Below are positions 8,194-15,476 of a stretch of 64,000 bases of DNA, one piece after another (position 1 is the first letter of the stretch; the number at the start of each line of letters is the position of its first letter). Below the pieces are notes generated by a model. It was given only the letters and a program-made list of their open reading frames with translations. It made no database searches and had not been told where the DNA came from. The stretch covers positions 90,020-154,019 of the forward strand of contig NZ_BAAAIX010000033.1 in NCBI RefSeq assembly GCF_039526385.1, written 5' to 3'. Source of the DNA: Luteococcus peritonei. Its GTDB lineage: Bacteria > Actinomycetota > Actinomycetes > Propionibacteriales > Propionibacteriaceae. The position numbers and the translations under genes were made by a program.

Positions 8194-8493
8194 TACTTTG
8201 CCGACTTGTCCAGAGCCCGGTGCGAGGCGCAGAGTGGAGGCATCGCAGGCGGTGCTCGGGGGAGCTCGCCGACGATGGCCCAACAGCTTCGGGGGAAGCC
8301 AACGGGCGGTCCATGCGGCTTCGGGGGAAGCGGCTGGACGACAGCAGGGCACCGCGCGGATCGGGGGATCCGGCAGTGCCGCGGCCCACGGTCGGGGGAT
8401 CGACGGGCCGGACAACTGAACCGGGCGGCACGGACATCGGGGGATGGCCGCACCGCACAGCCCACGGGCCCGAGGACCACGTCCTCGGGCCCG
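8194..8493 (+). ncRNA. Candidate structured RNA: six GGGG-loop hairpins plus terminator
   Basis: Six copies of the octamer TCGGGGGA lie at 8256, 8289, 8321, 8361, 8392 and 8437. Each is flanked by its own complementary bases, giving stems GCTC/GAGC, GCTTC/GAAGC (twice), CGGATC/GATCCG, CGGTC/GATCG and CATC/GATG around a GGGG loop. The first and last have outer helices (GGCG/CGCC and CGG/CCG). Stem sequences differ while pairing is kept. The fifth uses a G-U pair that would be a C-A mismatch on the other strand, favouring plus-strand transcription. A TACTTT box at 8194-8199 could be the -10, and a 13-bp terminator closes the unit at 8493. I do not recognise a named family. Confidence 0.5.
8465..8493 (+). 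terminator. Terminator closing the hairpin array
   Basis: A perfect 13-bp stem joins 8465-8477 to 8481-8493 around a 3-nt CAC loop. It follows the sixth hairpin by about 15 nt and separates the array from the DUF1349 gene. Confidence 0.75.
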
Positions 8494-8651
8494 AGCCGTT
8501 CCCCGGGTGGGAGGTTGAAGCGTTGTGCCCGGGAACCCTCACGGGGCCAGAACCGGTTCCCGGGACTGTCCCAGGCGACCGGCCGGCGGGTAGTCTCGCC
8601 GCAGACCGGGCCGCAGCAGCGGGCCGGGCACCCACCCACGAGGAGGACGCC

Positions 8652-9233
8652 ATGCCCACCGTCGACTGGTCCGCCGGACGCTGGACCACCGAACCGGTCC
8701 GCAGCGAGGTCACCGAGAACGGCCTGCTGGTCGAGGCCCGGGAGGGCTCGGATGCCTGGCGCACCACGTCCTACGGCTTCATCCACGACGACGAGCACGC
8801 CCTGGTGGCGCCGCTGGGCCAGGAGCAGGCCGTGGAGGTGGACTTCGTGGCCGCCTTCAGCCAGCAGTTCGACCAGGCCGGGGTCTTCCTGCGCGCCGGC
8901 CAGGAGCACTGGGTGAAGGCCGGCGTCGAGTTCGCCGACGGCACCCCGCAGCTCGGCGCCGTGGTCACCAGTCCCTGTTCCGACTGGTCCGTGGCACCCG
9001 TGCCGGACTGGGATGGTCGCACCGTGACGGTGCGCGCCTCCCGCAGTGGCGACGCGGTGACCATCCGTGCCCGCGTCGACGGCGGGGACTTCCGGCTGGT
9101 GCGGGTGGTGCCGATGGATCCCGAGGTGGAACTGGAGGCCGGGCCCTTCACCTGCGCCCCCACCCGCCCCGGGCTCGAGGTGCTCTTCACGGGATGGCGG
9201 CTCACGGAGCCGGACGCCTCGCTGCATCCCTGA
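8652..9233 (+). CDS. DUF1349 family protein
   Basis: This 193-residue soluble protein has the DUF1349 pattern. It shows an N-terminal WSAGRWTTEP, then DAWRTTSYGFIHDDEHALVA, a DFVAAFSQQFDQAGVFLR beta segment and a central VKAGVEFADGTPQLGAVVT. The family adopts a concanavalin-like beta sandwich; its function is poorly known (some members are named 'regulation of enolase protein 1'). There is no signal peptide. The ATG at 8652 is chosen for its AGGAGGAC ribosome site; the longer in-frame ORF upstream would run through the hairpin array and is not credible. Confidence 0.85.
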   Translation: MPTVDWSAGRWTTEPVRSEVTENGLLVEAREGSDAWRTTSYGFIHDDEHALVAPLGQEQAVEVDFVAAFSQQFDQAGVFLRAGQEHWVKAGVEFADGTPQLGAVVTSPCSDWSVAPVPDWDGRTVTVRASRSGDAVTIRARVDGGDFRLVRVVPMDPEVELEAGPFTCAPTRPGLEVLFTGWRLTEPDASLHP

Positions 9234-9439
9234 TCCGCCCTGACCGATGGTCAGCTGTCCACCGGTTGGGATGCTGGCCGAAGGTACAGAAGTGGTCCAC
9301 GCGACGGCCGCAAGGGGCCTCCGGGATGGCGAAGAGCGAAGCCACGGCGAAACAATGGCGAGACCCCGGCCATGTCGTGGGAGCTGGTTCGTTGTCTGAA
9401 GACCGGGTGGTACGCCACCGTCGAGGATGGGGCTGCGGT

Positions 9440-9445
9440 TATCCT
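9440..9445 (+). promoter_or_regulatory. Possible -10 box upstream of the 625-residue protein
   Basis: TATCCT lies 47 nt before the ATG at 9493. A further copy of TCGGGGGA (9454-9461), with CTC/GAG pairing, falls in the predicted leader. The -35 is not clear. Confidence 0.3.
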
Positions 9446-9492
9446 GCAAGGGCTCGGGGGAGAAGTCCTCGTCGACCCCTCAGGAGCGCGTG

Positions 9493-11370
9493 ATGAGTCA
9501 GCCGCCGGTGGTGGGCCCGGGCGGTGGCAGTGCTGCCACCGGCTATGCCGCCGTGGCCGCCGGCATCGCCGAGGGGCTGGTGGACACCGCCTGGCTGGAC
9601 GACCACCTGGAGCACATCCACTCCCGCGAGGACCTGGCCGACCATCGCCTGATGGTGGTGCTGGCCCTGCTGCTGGACGGCGGGGACCGCCTGCCGGCTC
9701 CCTTGCGCCAGGCCATGGAGCAGGCCGTGCTGGGCTTCCGCTACTGGATGGACGAGCCCGGCACCGATTCGATGGTGCACTGGAGCGAGAGCCACCAGGT
9801 GGCCTTCGCGGTGTGCGAGTACCTGGCCGGCAAGCTGTTCCCGCAGCGCCGCTTCCGCAACGACGGGCGTCGCGGCGAGGTCAAGGCCGAACGGGCCCGC
9901 CAGCGGCTGACCGGCTGGCTGGCCAACCGCTTCCGCCACGGCTTCAGCGAATGGCTCTCCGGCACCTACTACGCCATCGACATCTCGGCCCTCACCCTGC
10001 TGGTGGAGCACGCGGAGGACGAGGAGCTGGTGACCCGCGCGAGCATGGTGCTCGACCTGCTCCTGCTGGACCTGGCGCTGCACCGCTTCGACGGGCACTT
10101 CGTCGCCTCCGCCGGACGGGCCGGTGCCCTGCACAAGGCGCATCCCGATCGCTGCGAGATCGAGCCGGTGGTGGCCAGCGCCTTCAGCCGCAGCCGCCCC
10201 GACTTCGAGCCCACCCGCCCCACCTCGATCTTCCTGGCCCGGCGCCGTTACCGGATCCCCCAGGTGGTGCGCGAGATCGCCTATGCCCAGGCCGACCACC
10301 TGATCACCACCTCCCAGGGTCTGGACCTGCGCGAGGTGCCCACCGAGGTGGCCCGCAACCGCAGGCTTGACCCCGACGAGCGACGCGATGCCGCACTGGC
10401 CCTTTACTGGGGGATGGAGGCCTTCGTCACGCCCGAGGGCATCGGCCCCACCATGGAGGCCTTTACCCGGCTGGACCTGGGCGAGAACCGCTACCTGGCG
10501 CCACTGGCCCCCTTCCGCAAGGTGCGCTCCCGGCGGATGCTGGCGGGGCTGGTGCGCTCGCTCAACCCGGTCACCCAGGGCGCCTGCCTGCAGCGCGCCG
10601 ACGTGCAGACCTACCGCACTCCGCACTACCTGCTCAGCTCGGCCCAGCACCACCACCCCGGCAGCTTCGGAGACCAGGAGAGCATCTGGCAGGCGGCCCT
10701 GCCGGGCGGCATCACCGTCTTCTCCACCCATCCCGGCTCCACGCTGCTGGGCAGTGCCTCGCGGCCCACCACCCCCTCGGGCTGGGTGGGCAACGGGCTG
10801 CTTCCCGACGTGGGCCAGCTGCGCAACGTCGCGCTGGTGCTGCACGACCTGCGCGCCCGGCGTGGCTACCTGGAGGGGCGCCGTCACGAGCTGAGCCACC
10901 TGTACTTCCCCGCGGCCCGCTTCGACGAGACCAAGCTGGGCGAGTTCGTGGTGGCCGGACGGCGCGACGACTCCTACTTCGGCGCGGTGGCGCTGAACCG
11001 GATCGAGATGGCCAACGAGGAGGAGCTGGTGCAGCGCGGTCTGGTGACCGGCTGGGCCGTGATGCTGGCCGACCGCTCCGACTTCGGCTCGCTGCACCGC
11101 TTCGTCGACTACCTCAAGGGCTGCCGGATCGAGCACGTGCGCGACACCCTGGCCTGGACCACCCCGCAGCGTCGCTACGAGCTCACCTGGGGCGGCGCCT
11201 TCGTCGTGGACGGCACCGTGCTGGACACCGACTACGCCCGGCTGCGCAGCGACTGGACCAGTGTGGCCCGCAAGCCCTCGGTGATCGAGGTCACCGGCCG
11301 CACCGGGACCCTGGTGCTGGACTGGAAGCTGGGCCGGCGCAGCCAGGGGCCGGGCGTCCGCAAGGACTGA
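9493..11370 (+). CDS. Large soluble protein of unknown function
   Basis: This 625-residue protein has no signal peptide and no membrane segment. The first half is rich in amphipathic helices and contains MVHWSESHQVAF near residue 95 and FSEWLSGTYYAIDISALTLL near 155. The second half has YLLSSAQHHHPGSFGDQESIW near 380, ITVFSTHPGS and a beta-rich tail. Clusters of His, Trp and Tyr in a helix-then-beta layout recall (alpha/alpha)-toroid polysaccharide lyases such as the heparinase II/III group, but I cannot identify a family. The start is taken at 9493 after AGGAG; the upstream in-frame extension has no support. Single gene, no operon partner. Confidence 0.7.
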   Translation: MSQPPVVGPGGGSAATGYAAVAAGIAEGLVDTAWLDDHLEHIHSREDLADHRLMVVLALLLDGGDRLPAPLRQAMEQAVLGFRYWMDEPGTDSMVHWSESHQVAFAVCEYLAGKLFPQRRFRNDGRRGEVKAERARQRLTGWLANRFRHGFSEWLSGTYYAIDISALTLLVEHAEDEELVTRASMVLDLLLLDLALHRFDGHFVASAGRAGALHKAHPDRCEIEPVVASAFSRSRPDFEPTRPTSIFLARRRYRIPQVVREIAYAQADHLITTSQGLDLREVPTEVARNRRLDPDERRDAALALYWGMEAFVTPEGIGPTMEAFTRLDLGENRYLAPLAPFRKVRSRRMLAGLVRSLNPVTQGACLQRADVQTYRTPHYLLSSAQHHHPGSFGDQESIWQAALPGGITVFSTHPGSTLLGSASRPTTPSGWVGNGLLPDVGQLRNVALVLHDLRARRGYLEGRRHELSHLYFPAARFDETKLGEFVVAGRRDDSYFGAVALNRIEMANEEELVQRGLVTGWAVMLADRSDFGSLHRFVDYLKGCRIEHVRDTLAWTTPQRRYELTWGGAFVVDGTVLDTDYARLRSDWTSVARKPSVIEVTGRTGTLVLDWKLGRRSQGPGVRKD

Positions 11371-11453
11371 GCCGCGCTTGCGGTACCGACCTTGTTCGGA
11401 AAGACCGGCTGGCGGGTGACGGCCTCGTCATCTATCGAAAGGTGTCCAGTGTC

Positions 11454-12012
11454 ATGGGTCCTGAAATGATCCTCTTGGGGTGGAGCGTCCTGACTCCAAC
11501 CCCTCTTGATGGTCCGGGTCTTGGGTCCAGGGGTGGCGTTCTCTCGATCAGCGAGCATGTTCAAGGGCTATGCGCAGGTGCTGAAGAGTGGCAGGACTGG
11601 TTCACTGACGTCGGCGAAGCACGACGGTTTGTTGAAAGCAATGACGAACGAGAATTGCTGCTCTGTGGGCTTTGGGCTGAGAAATCCCAGGCCAGCCGTC
11701 TCGCTGGGCGAGGAGATTCGAACTGGAGGGAAGCCTTTTCAGTTGCCTGCTCGGGGGGGAGCCGAATTCGATATTGACCGAGTTCTGGGCTACGAGGCAG
11801 TTGGTTTGGATGGTCTGTATTACTTCCATTCGTGGAGGTGCTTCTATGATGAGCAAAGCCTGTCGGGCGTGAAAGGATTGCAGCTCCAAGGCAATGGGCT
11901 GTTTGGAAGCTTTTCGGAGGCGATGTCATGCGCGATGTCCATTGAGATGGACAGGCAGTTGGTTAACGAGCCGTGGTTTGTGCTCTGCTATAGCCGTGGT
12001 CGGTCGATCTAG
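11454..12012 (+). pseudogene. Frameshifted ORF of unknown family in a low-GC island
   Basis: Two protein-like halves lie in different frames. The first (11454-11777) includes MILLGWSVLTPTPL and EEWQDWFTDVGEARRFV, then runs into a stop. The second continues as EFDIDRVLGYEAVGLDG, YYFHSWRCFYDE and MDRQLVNEPWFVLCYS to a stop at 12012. They join into one product of about 185 residues if one G is removed from the G7 run at 11753-11759. Base composition is clearly poorer in GC than the neighbours, suggesting transfer. It could be a decayed gene, a phase-variable switch or a sequencing error. The family is not recognised; a small immunity-type protein is only a guess. Confidence 0.5.
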
Positions 12013-12073
12013 AGAATTTGAACACGTGAGGTATATCTCCGCAGGGGTCTGCTGCAGGAATGGGTGACAGTGA

Positions 12074-12273
12074 TTACTCGGCCTGGTCGGCTGCTGGTCT
12101 GGTGAACGTCTCGAACTCGATGAGGTCAACGGTCCAACCTGTGTTGGGCCACTTGTGGTGTTTTCAATCCGAAGAGGTAAGAGTCCTCTGATCTTGCCCG
12201 AAGCGTCGACCGCTACCCGGACGATGAGTCGGAAATAGTCGCCTCCACTGAGGGTGACGGCATGCTGCGGCAC
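12074..12273 (-). pseudogene. Short frameshifted ORF after the hemerythrin gene
   Basis: Six nt after the hemerythrin stop a GTG (12273) opens a protein-like frame with GGDYFRLIVRVAVDASGKIR. About 35 codons in, sense is lost. The next frame then reads HHKWPNTGWTVDLIEF, ETFTRP and ends at TAA 12074-12076. Adding one C in the GAAAACACCAC stretch near 12158 would join them into about 66 residues. It lies in the same low-GC island as the other broken ORF. The family is not recognised, and the frameshift is inferred from how protein-like the two frames look. Confidence 0.35.
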
Positions 12274-12279
12274 TGACGC

Positions 12280-12828
12280 TCAGTGGCTGTGCGGGTGGGA
12301 GTGCGAGCTGGGACGCTCGCGCACCGGCATCTCGTCGGTGGTCTCCTTGATCCGCTCCTTCTCGTCATGCTCGTGCTCGATGTCGTTGGCATGGTCGAAG
12401 TCGTGGGTGAGCTGGTTGATCCGCTCCCAGGTGGGGCCGTCGATGCCCACGGCGGCGGCCGGGAAGAGGCCGTTCTCCTCGTGGTCGATGTGGCGGCGCA
12501 GCGCGTCCTCGAAGGCGGGGTACTCGTCCAGATCGCCGTCCATGATGCGCTCCAGCTGCTCGTCGAGGCTGGTGTGCTCGTCGCACAGCGAGTCGATGGT
12601 GGTGGTGTAGTCGGGGTCCTTGCGCATCTCGTGGAAGAGCCCGGCCTCCTCGGCCTTGGTGTGCGGCCACAGCGTGTTGGCCAGCACCAGCCCGGCCTGG
12701 CCAACCTGTGCCAGGTCCTTGGTCTCCACGGCGCGGCCCAGATCGCCGAGCCGGTCGACGACGGTGTAGTGCTCCTCGGAGAATCGTCCGATCACATCGA
12801 TGGCGCGGCAGCCGCAGTACTCACACAT
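12280..12828 (-). CDS. Hemerythrin/HHE domain protein
   Basis: This 182-residue soluble protein has a four-helix HHE bundle with metal ligands suggested by EEHYTVVDRL, PHTKAEEAGLF, DEHTSLDEQL and HIDHEENGLFP. It starts with a CEYCGC cysteine cluster and ends in a His-rich tail (HSHPHSH). Proteins of this class bind a di-iron centre and take part in oxygen, nitric oxide or iron handling; the Cys and His tails could add metal binding. TAGGCT 6 nt before the ATG (12835-12840, minus strand) suggests a leaderless transcript. Confidence 0.85.
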   Translation of the reverse strand: MCEYCGCRAIDVIGRFSEEHYTVVDRLGDLGRAVETKDLAQVGQAGLVLANTLWPHTKAEEAGLFHEMRKDPDYTTTIDSLCDEHTSLDEQLERIMDGDLDEYPAFEDALRRHIDHEENGLFPAAAVGIDGPTWERINQLTHDFDHANDIEHEHDEKERIKETTDEMPVRERPSSHSHPHSH

Positions 12829-12880
12829 GGCTCCAGCCTACGCCTGTTTGCCCGGCAAAGGACGTGGAAAATTCAACGGC

Positions 12881-14629
12881 TCAACGGTGCCGCAGGGCGC
12901 GTCGCAGCAGCCGCAGCTTGCGCCACAGCCAGGTGCTGGGCACGGTCTCGGCGGTGCACAGGTATTCCAGCGAGGCGTCGTGGTGCAGCGTCGCATTGAT
13001 CTGCTGCAGGCCCCGGCTGCGGCTCAACAGGCCCACCTGGTCGCCCGGCTTGATCGTGGTCTCCAGGTCCGGCACGTAGGTGACCTGCTTGCCGCGCTTG
13101 AGCATGAAGACGAAGGAGGGGATCTTGTTGTCCCGGTCGTCGGGATCGCGCAGCAGGTCGCGCAGCGTCGCGGTGTGGCCGGACTCCAGCCAGCGCGTCA
13201 CCGCGGGCGCCTCGTAGTGGTTGATGGTCAGCACCGACGGGATCGGGCTCACATCGCCCACCCGGCGCACCAGCCGGTCGCGGATCTCGACGGCCTGGTC
13301 ATTGGGCAGCTCGTGGACGTACTCGATGAAGGCCCAGAAGGTGGGCGCCTGGAGCCGGGCCAGCGACTCGAAGGCCACCAGGTCGGTGGCGATGAAGACA
13401 CTGTCCGGCTCGAAGGCCTGCAGCAGGCTGGTGGTGTGGATCGACTTCTGGCGCACCGCCAGGTAGACGTCGGGGTTCACCAGGCGGGCGTGCGCGGCCA
13501 TCGACAGGTTGGTGGTGTCGCTCTCCACGCCGGCGATGAAGCCGGAGATGGCGTCGAAGTCCGGCATGCCGTCCTCCGGGTTGACCTCCAGCACCTCCAT
13601 GCCGGCCTGGCGCAGGTCGTGCGCCACCTCGTGACCGAAGCGGGAGTCGGCCGAGACCATCCAGCGGCCACTGGCCAGCTCCTCGTGCAGCGGCGGCAGC
13701 TCGGTGCCCGGCTCGGAGAGCAGCCACTGGTGCAGCTGGAAGGTGTCGGGGCGCTGCAGCGCCATCACCAGGTAGGAGCCGTAGCGGTCGTAGGGGTTGA
13801 TCACCGCGTCGGGGCTGAAGTCCTCCATCCGCTCCACGTTGGCCCGCTCGGAGCAGCGCGCGATCACCGGTACCTCGGGTCGCAGCAGGTTGGCCGCTAT
13901 CACGACGGCGAGGTTCATCTCGTCCTTGTCCGTCATGGCCAGGACGCCCTCGCACATCGGGTGACCCAGACCGGCCAGGCCCAGCAGCGCGGGATTGGTG
14001 GGATCGCCCTCGATGTTGGGCACGTCATTGGCCAGCTGGTCGGAGATCAGCACGTCGAGGCGGCCCGGGTCGGCGTCCACCACGACGATGCGACGGCCCT
14101 CGTGGTCCAGCGCGGTGGCCAGGGTGCGGCCGGCCTGGCCGTAGCCCACCAGCAGCAGGAAGGGCTCGTGCAGGCCCTTCACCTTGGCGCGGAAGCGCTG
14201 CAGGGTGACGGCCTTGCGGAAGGCGGGCTCCTGCAGCAGCGCGAACAGCGAGCCGAAGACATAGGCCCAGCCGGTCACCGAGGCGTAGATGGTGCCGGTG
14301 ACCCACATCCGCTGGGCCGCGGTGAAGGCGTGCGGGATCTCGCCGAAGCCGATGGTGGTGGCGGTGTAGCTGACGAAGTAGAAGGCGTCGAAGAGGGTCA
14401 TCCGCCAGGGCTCGCCGTTCTCGTCGACGCCCGGGATCAGGCTCAGGCCCAACACGCTGATCGAGAAGATGCTGATCAGCACGATCAGCGGGAAGCGCAT
14501 CCGGCGCAGCACCAGAAAGATCGCCTCGGTGGACGGCACGTCCGTGGGGACGTCGACCACCGCCCGTCGCAGGCGCTTGGAGGCCCGCCACGGGCGGATG
14601 ACGAGGGGGATGACCGGGCTGGGTGGCAC
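12881..14629 (-). CDS. Potassium channel with TrkA-N/RCK regulatory domains
   Basis: This 582-residue membrane protein has two transmembrane helices flanking a pore loop with the selectivity sequence TATTIGFGE (residues 89-97). A first Rossmann RCK domain follows, with GYGQAGR at 162-168 and the acidic VDAD that ends the second strand. A second RCK-like domain begins near 330, and a C-terminal TrkA-C-like segment includes TTIKPGDQVGLLSR. It should pass K+ under nucleotide control. It is read 10 nt after the DUF6394 gene on the same strand, so the two form an operon. The filter has GFG rather than GYG, which is seen in some bacterial channels. Confidence 0.88.
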   Translation of the reverse strand: MPPSPVIPLVIRPWRASKRLRRAVVDVPTDVPSTEAIFLVLRRMRFPLIVLISIFSISVLGLSLIPGVDENGEPWRMTLFDAFYFVSYTATTIGFGEIPHAFTAAQRMWVTGTIYASVTGWAYVFGSLFALLQEPAFRKAVTLQRFRAKVKGLHEPFLLLVGYGQAGRTLATALDHEGRRIVVVDADPGRLDVLISDQLANDVPNIEGDPTNPALLGLAGLGHPMCEGVLAMTDKDEMNLAVVIAANLLRPEVPVIARCSERANVERMEDFSPDAVINPYDRYGSYLVMALQRPDTFQLHQWLLSEPGTELPPLHEELASGRWMVSADSRFGHEVAHDLRQAGMEVLEVNPEDGMPDFDAISGFIAGVESDTTNLSMAAHARLVNPDVYLAVRQKSIHTTSLLQAFEPDSVFIATDLVAFESLARLQAPTFWAFIEYVHELPNDQAVEIRDRLVRRVGDVSPIPSVLTINHYEAPAVTRWLESGHTATLRDLLRDPDDRDNKIPSFVFMLKRGKQVTYVPDLETTIKPGDQVGLLSRSRGLQQINATLHHDASLEYLCTAETVPSTWLWRKLRLLRRALRHR

Positions 14630-14639
14630 GGGGGTCGGC

Positions 14640-15026
14640 TCAGCGGCGACGGTAGGAGGCGGTCTCGATGACCAGCAGCACCAGGGAGACGATGTTGGCC
14701 AGCAGCGCGCCGCCGGACATGGAGACCACCGAGCTCATCATGTGCACCGTCAGGCCCTCGCGGCTCACCTGGGTGGCCCAGATGTAGATGGCCGAGGCCG
14801 CCATCAGCTGGATCACCGCCACCAGCGAGGTGGCCAGGTGGATCGCGCCGATCTGGGTGCGGTCACCGAACTTCAGCACGGTGGCGATCAGGTTGATCAC
14901 CACGGCGGCGTAGAGCTCGTAGATGTTGTGCAGCTCCGGGCGGCCCAGGTCACCGATGAAGAAGCCAAAGTTCATGGTGGCGGCGAGCAGCACGAAGAAA
15001 CCGAAGACAACCTTCTCCATGTTCAC
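14640..15026 (-). CDS. DUF6394 small membrane protein
   Basis: This 128-residue protein has about four transmembrane helices and a conserved N-terminus, MEKVVFGFFVLLAATMNFGFF. LKFGDRTQIGAIHLATSLVA follows. It matches my memory of DUF6394 proteins, which occur beside K+ channel genes. The GTG at 15026 is chosen over the ATG at 15020 because TAGCCT (15033-15038, minus strand) lies exactly 6 nt upstream. It probably partners the channel encoded just downstream; the mechanism is unknown. Confidence 0.75.
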   Translation of the reverse strand: MNMEKVVFGFFVLLAATMNFGFFIGDLGRPELHNIYELYAAVVINLIATVLKFGDRTQIGAIHLATSLVAVIQLMAASAIYIWATQVSREGLTVHMMSSVVSMSGGALLANIVSLVLLVIETASYRRR

Positions 15027-15215
15027 CCGGCGAGGCTACCCGCTGGGGTCCTCCCGGACCCAGCGCACCTCAATCCGCCCCTGAGGTCCGGGGCGCTGCG
15101 GGATCCTTCGCCCGCGTCATCCCACGCTCCACGAGAGAGCGTCAGGTGGGTCGGTGCGCCGGGTGGCCCCCGCCACCGGAGCCTGGCGGGCTGTCGAGGG
15201 CAACGGCGTCGGTCC

Positions 15216-15476
15216 TCAGCTGGGTGGCGACGAGGCAGGATCCGAGCCCTGCACCGGCGCACCGGGTGTGGGGCCGGGGGAGGTGTGCGCCCAGGGGCGC
15301 AGCCAGCCCAGCAGCACGGCCAGCAGCACCAGGGCCAGCAGGCCCAGCACCAGCCAGGGCAGGCGGCCGCGCCGCTCGTGCTCCACCTGCCGCAGCACCG
15401 CCTCCCCGTCGGGCAGCGGTGCGGTGGGCTGGTCCTGCGCCGCCTCCTGCAGCACCTCGGCCAGCCGGATCCTCAC
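15216..15476 (-). CDS. Small single-span membrane protein coupled to sigma-like gene
   Basis: This 86-residue protein has a short cytoplasmic part (IRLAEVLQEAAQDQPTAP) and one transmembrane helix (LPWLVLGLLALVLLAVLLGWL). A short Pro/Ser/Thr-rich outer tail follows. Its GTG start overlaps the stop of the sigma-like gene (GTGA), so the two are made together. The layout resembles a sigma factor with a membrane anti-sigma partner, but no zinc anti-sigma motif is visible. The function is inferred from context. Confidence 0.6.
   Translation of the reverse strand: MRIRLAEVLQEAAQDQPTAPLPDGEAVLRQVEHERRGRLPWLVLGLLALVLLAVLLGWLRPWAHTSPGPTPGAPVQGSDPASSPPS

Noticed and set aside
8220..8651. In-frame N-terminal extension of the DUF1349 gene through the hairpin array
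   Set aside because: The extension is Arg/Gly-rich without family likeness, crosses a terminator, and the ATG at 8652 has an excellent ribosome site.
9372..9492. Frame beginning MSWELVRCLKTGWYATVEDG
   Set aside because: The first 35 residues look protein-like, but the frame then runs out of phase through the whole next gene with low-complexity sequence and has no ribosome site.
11926..12273. Full 115-codon frame on the minus strand as an intact gene
   Set aside because: After about 35 codons the product becomes Ser/Thr/Pro-rich nonsense while the neighbouring frame becomes protein-like, so a frameshift is the better reading.
12881..12930. Truncation of the K+ channel at its C-terminus
   Set aside because: The RCK and TrkA-C-like parts are complete and the protein ends in an ordinary basic tail.
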